DNA of 23,550 nt, from positions 1 through 23,550 of the forward strand of contig NZ_JBKGYF010000024.1 in assembly GCF_046546175.1 (NCBI RefSeq). The letters are read 5' to 3'. This document shows positions 21,072-23,550 of the stretch, one piece after another. Position 1 is the first letter of the stretch; each line of letters opens with the position of its first letter. This DNA is from Methanohalobium sp046546175 (GTDB lineage Archaea > Halobacteriota > Methanosarcinia > Methanosarcinales > Methanosarcinaceae). The notes beneath the pieces were generated by a model, which worked only from the letters and a program-made list of their open reading frames with translations, was not told the origin of the DNA and searched no databases. A program made the position numbers and the translations under genes.

Positions 21072-21200
21072 TCCATGTTTGTCACTGTTCAGTTAAGACC
21101 ATCTACACTTAATTTGTAACTTTAAATCATTGTGCTTAGAAATATCAAACAACTGAAAATAGATTAATATGTACCTTTAACTGAACAGTACTCCATGTTT
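21072..21200. mobile_element. MITE-like element with 13-bp inverted ends and 9-bp flanking direct repeat
   Basis: ACTGTTCAGTTAA (21084-21096) and its exact complement TTAACTGAACAGT (21177-21189) lie at the two ends of an approximately 111-bp unit (21081-21191). The unit is flanked on both sides by the 9-bp direct repeat TCCATGTTT (21072-21080 and 21192-21200), as expected for a target-site duplication. It has no coding capacity and is AT-rich. Family unknown. Confidence 0.65.
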
Positions 21201-21276
21201 AACAGTAATTCGTTTTTTAAACCAGTCTGGTTATTTTTAACAACAAATTTGTATTAGTATCAATAAATCAGATAAC

Positions 21277-22464
21277 ATGAAGCAAACAGAGAGACAAAAT
21301 AAAATGGATGTTACAAAGACACTTTATAAAAACAGACTTGATGCCTATCTAATGATCGGTGATTCCCATGATGCTGATATGTATTATACAACAGGTTTTT
21401 TCGCCTCTGACAAATTCACATATTTGCAGACGGATGGAGGGGATGAAATATTACTGGTATCAGAAATGGAGCGTGAGCGAGCTAAAAATGAATCCCGGGT
21501 ATCAGATGTGAGGACAACCCAGGATTATAATTACAAGTCCAAACGGCAATCAAGGGAGACTCCCTCTACAGCTTTCAGTGACGTACTTGGTGAACTGCTT
21601 GGTGAAAAAAAGGTCAGGAATATAGGGGTGCCCTATGATTTTCCATTATTTATATCCCAGACTCTTAAAGAACAGGGATTCTGGTTTAAACCCATCAAAA
21701 GTTCTTTCAGAGATTTGAGGACAAGGAAAAACGAATCAGAAATTGAAAACATCGCAGCTGTACAGAATGCATGTGAAAAGGCAATGGAGACTGCAATAGG
21801 TCTGATATCTAGTTCATCAGAAGAGAATGGAATATTATATCATGATGATACTGAACTGACTTCAGAATATGTACGCAATGCCATTGAACACAGACTTCTG
21901 GATTTTGGCTGTAGAGCAGAAACCACGATTGTAGCATGCGGTAAAAAATCTTCCACTCCCCACTGGATGGGTGAAGGTTTTCTGAAAGCAGGTGAACCGA
22001 TTATTATTGATATATTTCCGCAGAGCAAAACAAATCGATATTTTTCAGACATGAGTCGTACAGTAGTTAAGGGAACACCATCCAGACAGCTCAAAGATAT
22101 GTATGAGGCTGTACTGGAAGCACAGAATAAAGCGCTTGACCTTGTCAAACCCGGTGCGTTATGCAGCGATATTCACAATGCAGTCTGTGATATTTTCGAA
22201 GAGAAAGGACATGACACCATTCGTAATAACCCGAAAACAAAATCCGGGTTCCTGCATTCTACTGGACACGGGGTAGGACTGGAAGTTCATGAACTTCCAA
22301 GTCTCGGGGATAATAAAACCCAGATGGAAGTTGGAAATGTGGTTACTATAGAACCGGGTCTGTATTATCCTGAGGTTGGAGGTGTGCGTATAGAAGACAT
22401 AGTTGTTGTTACCGATCAGGGGTGCAGGAATCTGACCGAATTTGAAAAGAAATTTGTTGTATGA
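21277..22464 (+). CDS. M24-family metallopeptidase, Xaa-Pro dipeptidase/aminopeptidase-like
   Basis: A 395-residue protein with an N-terminal creatinase-like domain (about 1-150) and a C-terminal pita-bread M24 peptidase domain. The five dinuclear-metal ligands are all present: D245 (IIDIFPQ), D258 (FSDMSRT), H331 (STGHGVGLEVHE), E359 (TIEPGLYYP) and E373 (RIEDIVV). The substrate is probably X-Pro dipeptides or peptides, but family members vary. The ATG at 21277 has no Shine-Dalgarno, and a start at 21304 (MDVTKTLYKN) is equally possible and closer to the usual N-terminus. The stop overlaps the ATG at 22461 that opens the following methionine aminopeptidase frame. Confidence 0.9.
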   Translation: MKQTERQNKMDVTKTLYKNRLDAYLMIGDSHDADMYYTTGFFASDKFTYLQTDGGDEILLVSEMERERAKNESRVSDVRTTQDYNYKSKRQSRETPSTAFSDVLGELLGEKKVRNIGVPYDFPLFISQTLKEQGFWFKPIKSSFRDLRTRKNESEIENIAAVQNACEKAMETAIGLISSSSEENGILYHDDTELTSEYVRNAIEHRLLDFGCRAETTIVACGKKSSTPHWMGEGFLKAGEPIIIDIFPQSKTNRYFSDMSRTVVKGTPSRQLKDMYEAVLEAQNKALDLVKPGALCSDIHNAVCDIFEEKGHDTIRNNPKTKSGFLHSTGHGVGLEVHELPSLGDNKTQMEVGNVVTIEPGLYYPEVGGVRIEDIVVVTDQGCRNLTEFEKKFVV

Positions 22465-22472
22465 GGATGGAT

Positions 22473-23387
22473 ATGATGAAATCAAATAATGAAAATCTGG
22501 AACAGTATTCAGATGAAGAAATAACCCAGAAATACATGGAAGCAGGGGACATACTGTCAAAGGTGAGAGAGGAAGTCAAAAACAGGGTAAAAAAAGGTGA
22601 AAGTCTTCTGGAGGTTGCCAATCAGGTAGAAAAGACAATCGTTGACCTTGGAGGACAACCTGCATTTCCGTGCAATATATCAAGAAATGATGAGGCAGCA
22701 CATGCAACACCATCTATAGATGATGATTCAGTATTCGATGACGATATGGTGAAACTGGACATGGGTGTTCATGTGGATGGATATATTGCGGATTCTGCAG
22801 TAACAGTTGATTTATCAGGAAATAATGACCTTGTGAAAGCTTCAGAAGATGCCCTTTACGCTGCAATCGATGTGATTAAAAGTGGGGTCAATACCGCAGA
22901 GATTGGAAGTGTTATAGAGGATACAATAACAGGTTATGGTTTCAAGCCAGTGGTGAATCTGACAGGACATGGTCTTGACCGCTATATAGCTCATGCGTCT
23001 CCTTCAATACCTAACAGACATGTTGATCAGGGGGTTGTGTTGAATGAAGGTGACATCATCGCGATAGAACCCTTTGCAACCGATGGAGCGGGTAAGATAG
23101 GTAATGGACCATGGGCTGAAATATATAGCGTTATAGGTAAAAAATCAGTTCGTTTACCTGCAGCAAGAAAACTCATGAAAGAACTTGAAAAGTACAGGAC
23201 ACTACCGTTTGCAAAACGATGGTTAAAATCCAGTGCCAATAGCATTGATTTTTCACTCCTGCAGCTTGAAAAAGCTGGAGCTATCAGGTCTTATCCTGTG
23301 TTAAAAGAAATTGAAGGGGGTTTGGTATCCCAGGCCGAACATTCGGTTATCGTTACTGAAGATGGATGTGACATAATAACCAAATAA
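22473..23387 (+). CDS. map: Methionine aminopeptidase, type II
   Basis: A 304-residue archaeal MAP2 that removes the initiator methionine from nascent proteins. Metal ligands are D96 (VKLDMGVH), D107 (IADSAVT), H166 (LTGHGLD), E199 (AIEPFAT) and E289 (QAEHSVIV). HATPSIDDD is the conserved substrate-side histidine motif. The helical insertion after E199 (about 220-265, RLPAARKLMKELEKYRTLPF...) is diagnostic of type II. The frame also has ATG at 22461, overlapping the previous gene's TGA. I chose 22473 because GAGG lies exactly 6 nt upstream. It is probably co-transcribed and coupled with the preceding M24 gene. Confidence 0.95.
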   Translation: MMKSNNENLEQYSDEEITQKYMEAGDILSKVREEVKNRVKKGESLLEVANQVEKTIVDLGGQPAFPCNISRNDEAAHATPSIDDDSVFDDDMVKLDMGVHVDGYIADSAVTVDLSGNNDLVKASEDALYAAIDVIKSGVNTAEIGSVIEDTITGYGFKPVVNLTGHGLDRYIAHASPSIPNRHVDQGVVLNEGDIIAIEPFATDGAGKIGNGPWAEIYSVIGKKSVRLPAARKLMKELEKYRTLPFAKRWLKSSANSIDFSLLQLEKAGAIRSYPVLKEIEGGLVSQAEHSVIVTEDGCDIITK

Positions 23388-23416
23388 TTACAAAAAAGGT
23401 TTCCTGAATTAATATA

Positions 23417-23550
23417 TCAGGACCTCATCCATTCATTCCATTCGTTCGCCTTCATATCCAGTATATTAACAACATCTTCCAGAAGTTCTGCAGGGATGCC
23501 AATAACCATTTCGTCAACCTTTAGACACGCGTTTTTGGCTGCACCATCGC
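23417..23550 (-). CDS. C-terminal fragment of an unidentified protein (truncated by window edge)
   Basis: On the minus strand a frame is open from the window edge to a TGA at 23419-23417, giving the last 43 residues, with acidic-hydrophobic helices (EMVIGIPAELLEDVVNIL) and a Trp-containing end (NEWNEWMRS). I do not recognise the family. It converges on map, with 29 bp between stops. An inverted repeat TCCTGA/TCAGGA (23402-23407/23417-23422) overlaps its stop and may help to end both transcripts. Confidence 0.6.
   Translation of the reverse strand, partial: DGAAKNACLKVDEMVIGIPAELLEDVVNILDMKANEWNEWMRS

Larger units (their letters stand above)
20802..21276. other. 475-bp intergenic region between divergent units
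   Basis: It holds the promoter side of the Ni/Co operon (dyad at 20845-20872), a perfect 12-bp palindrome TAACATATGTTA (20900-20911), several GTAAT/GTTAC pentamers between 20866 and 20925, a MITE-like element (21081-21191), and the upstream region of the plus-strand M24 peptidase. No ORF or RNA gene is recognised. Confidence 0.7.

Overview
The window is archaeal, and most likely comes from a low-GC, probably halophilic methylotrophic methanogen of the Methanosarcinaceae (relatives of Methanohalobium, Methanosalsum or Methanohalophilus). The genus is an inference. The evidence for archaea and methanogens is a tRNA-Tyr intron with a bulge-helix-bulge splice site, fibrillarin and Nop5 genes, a CTP-type riboflavin kinase, a beta-RFAP synthase for methanopterin synthesis, the cobinamide-salvage enzyme CbiZ, a type II methionine aminopeptidase, a PGF-CTERM surface protein, and TATA-box promoters with several apparently leaderless genes.

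Layout. Positions 1-300 hold the 3' end of a DUF3179 gene, followed by a tRNA-Pro on the minus strand. Positions 467-7954 form a long minus-strand block. In transcription order it is an XPD/Rad3-like Fe-S helicase, a GerW/YtfJ-family protein, a DUF2953 membrane protein, beta-RFAP synthase, Nop5, fibrillarin, HTH-fused RibK and RibB. Positions 8169-14386 are mostly plus strand: a 58-residue 2[4Fe-4S] ferredoxin, aspartate-semialdehyde dehydrogenase, UMP kinase, cbiZ (minus strand), a TIM-barrel metal protein, an ArsR-like regulator with an extra C-terminal domain, and an HhH-MutS-like ATPase. Positions 14389-17128 are minus strand: hisG-hisA-hisB and a single-domain response regulator. Positions 17257-17517 carry an intron-containing tRNA-Tyr and a tRNA-Asp.

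The most distinctive part is 17715-20792 (minus strand), a four-gene nickel/cobalt ECF transporter operon. In order it encodes a His-rich, internally duplicated, PGF-CTERM-anchored surface protein, a CbiM/NikM S-component with Met1, His2 and His67 in the expected metal-site positions, a small secreted NikL/CbiL-like protein and the CbiQ T-component. No ATPase gene (CbiO/NikO) follows it in the window. The upstream 475 bp contains a dyad that flanks a TATA-like element (operator candidate) and a 111-bp MITE-like element with terminal inverted repeats and a 9-bp flanking direct repeat. The window ends with two overlapping M24 metallopeptidase genes (an Xaa-Pro-dipeptidase-like protein and methionine aminopeptidase) and a partial unidentified gene on the minus strand.

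Themes. Transition metals and corrinoids recur (Ni/Co uptake, CbiZ), fitting a methanogen that depends on F430, nickel enzymes and corrinoid methyltransferases. Cofactor synthesis (riboflavin, methanopterin) sits beside box C/D RNP genes. Several start sites were moved downstream of the longest possible ORF because of Shine-Dalgarno placement, promoter position or family N-termini; each case is explained in its entry.
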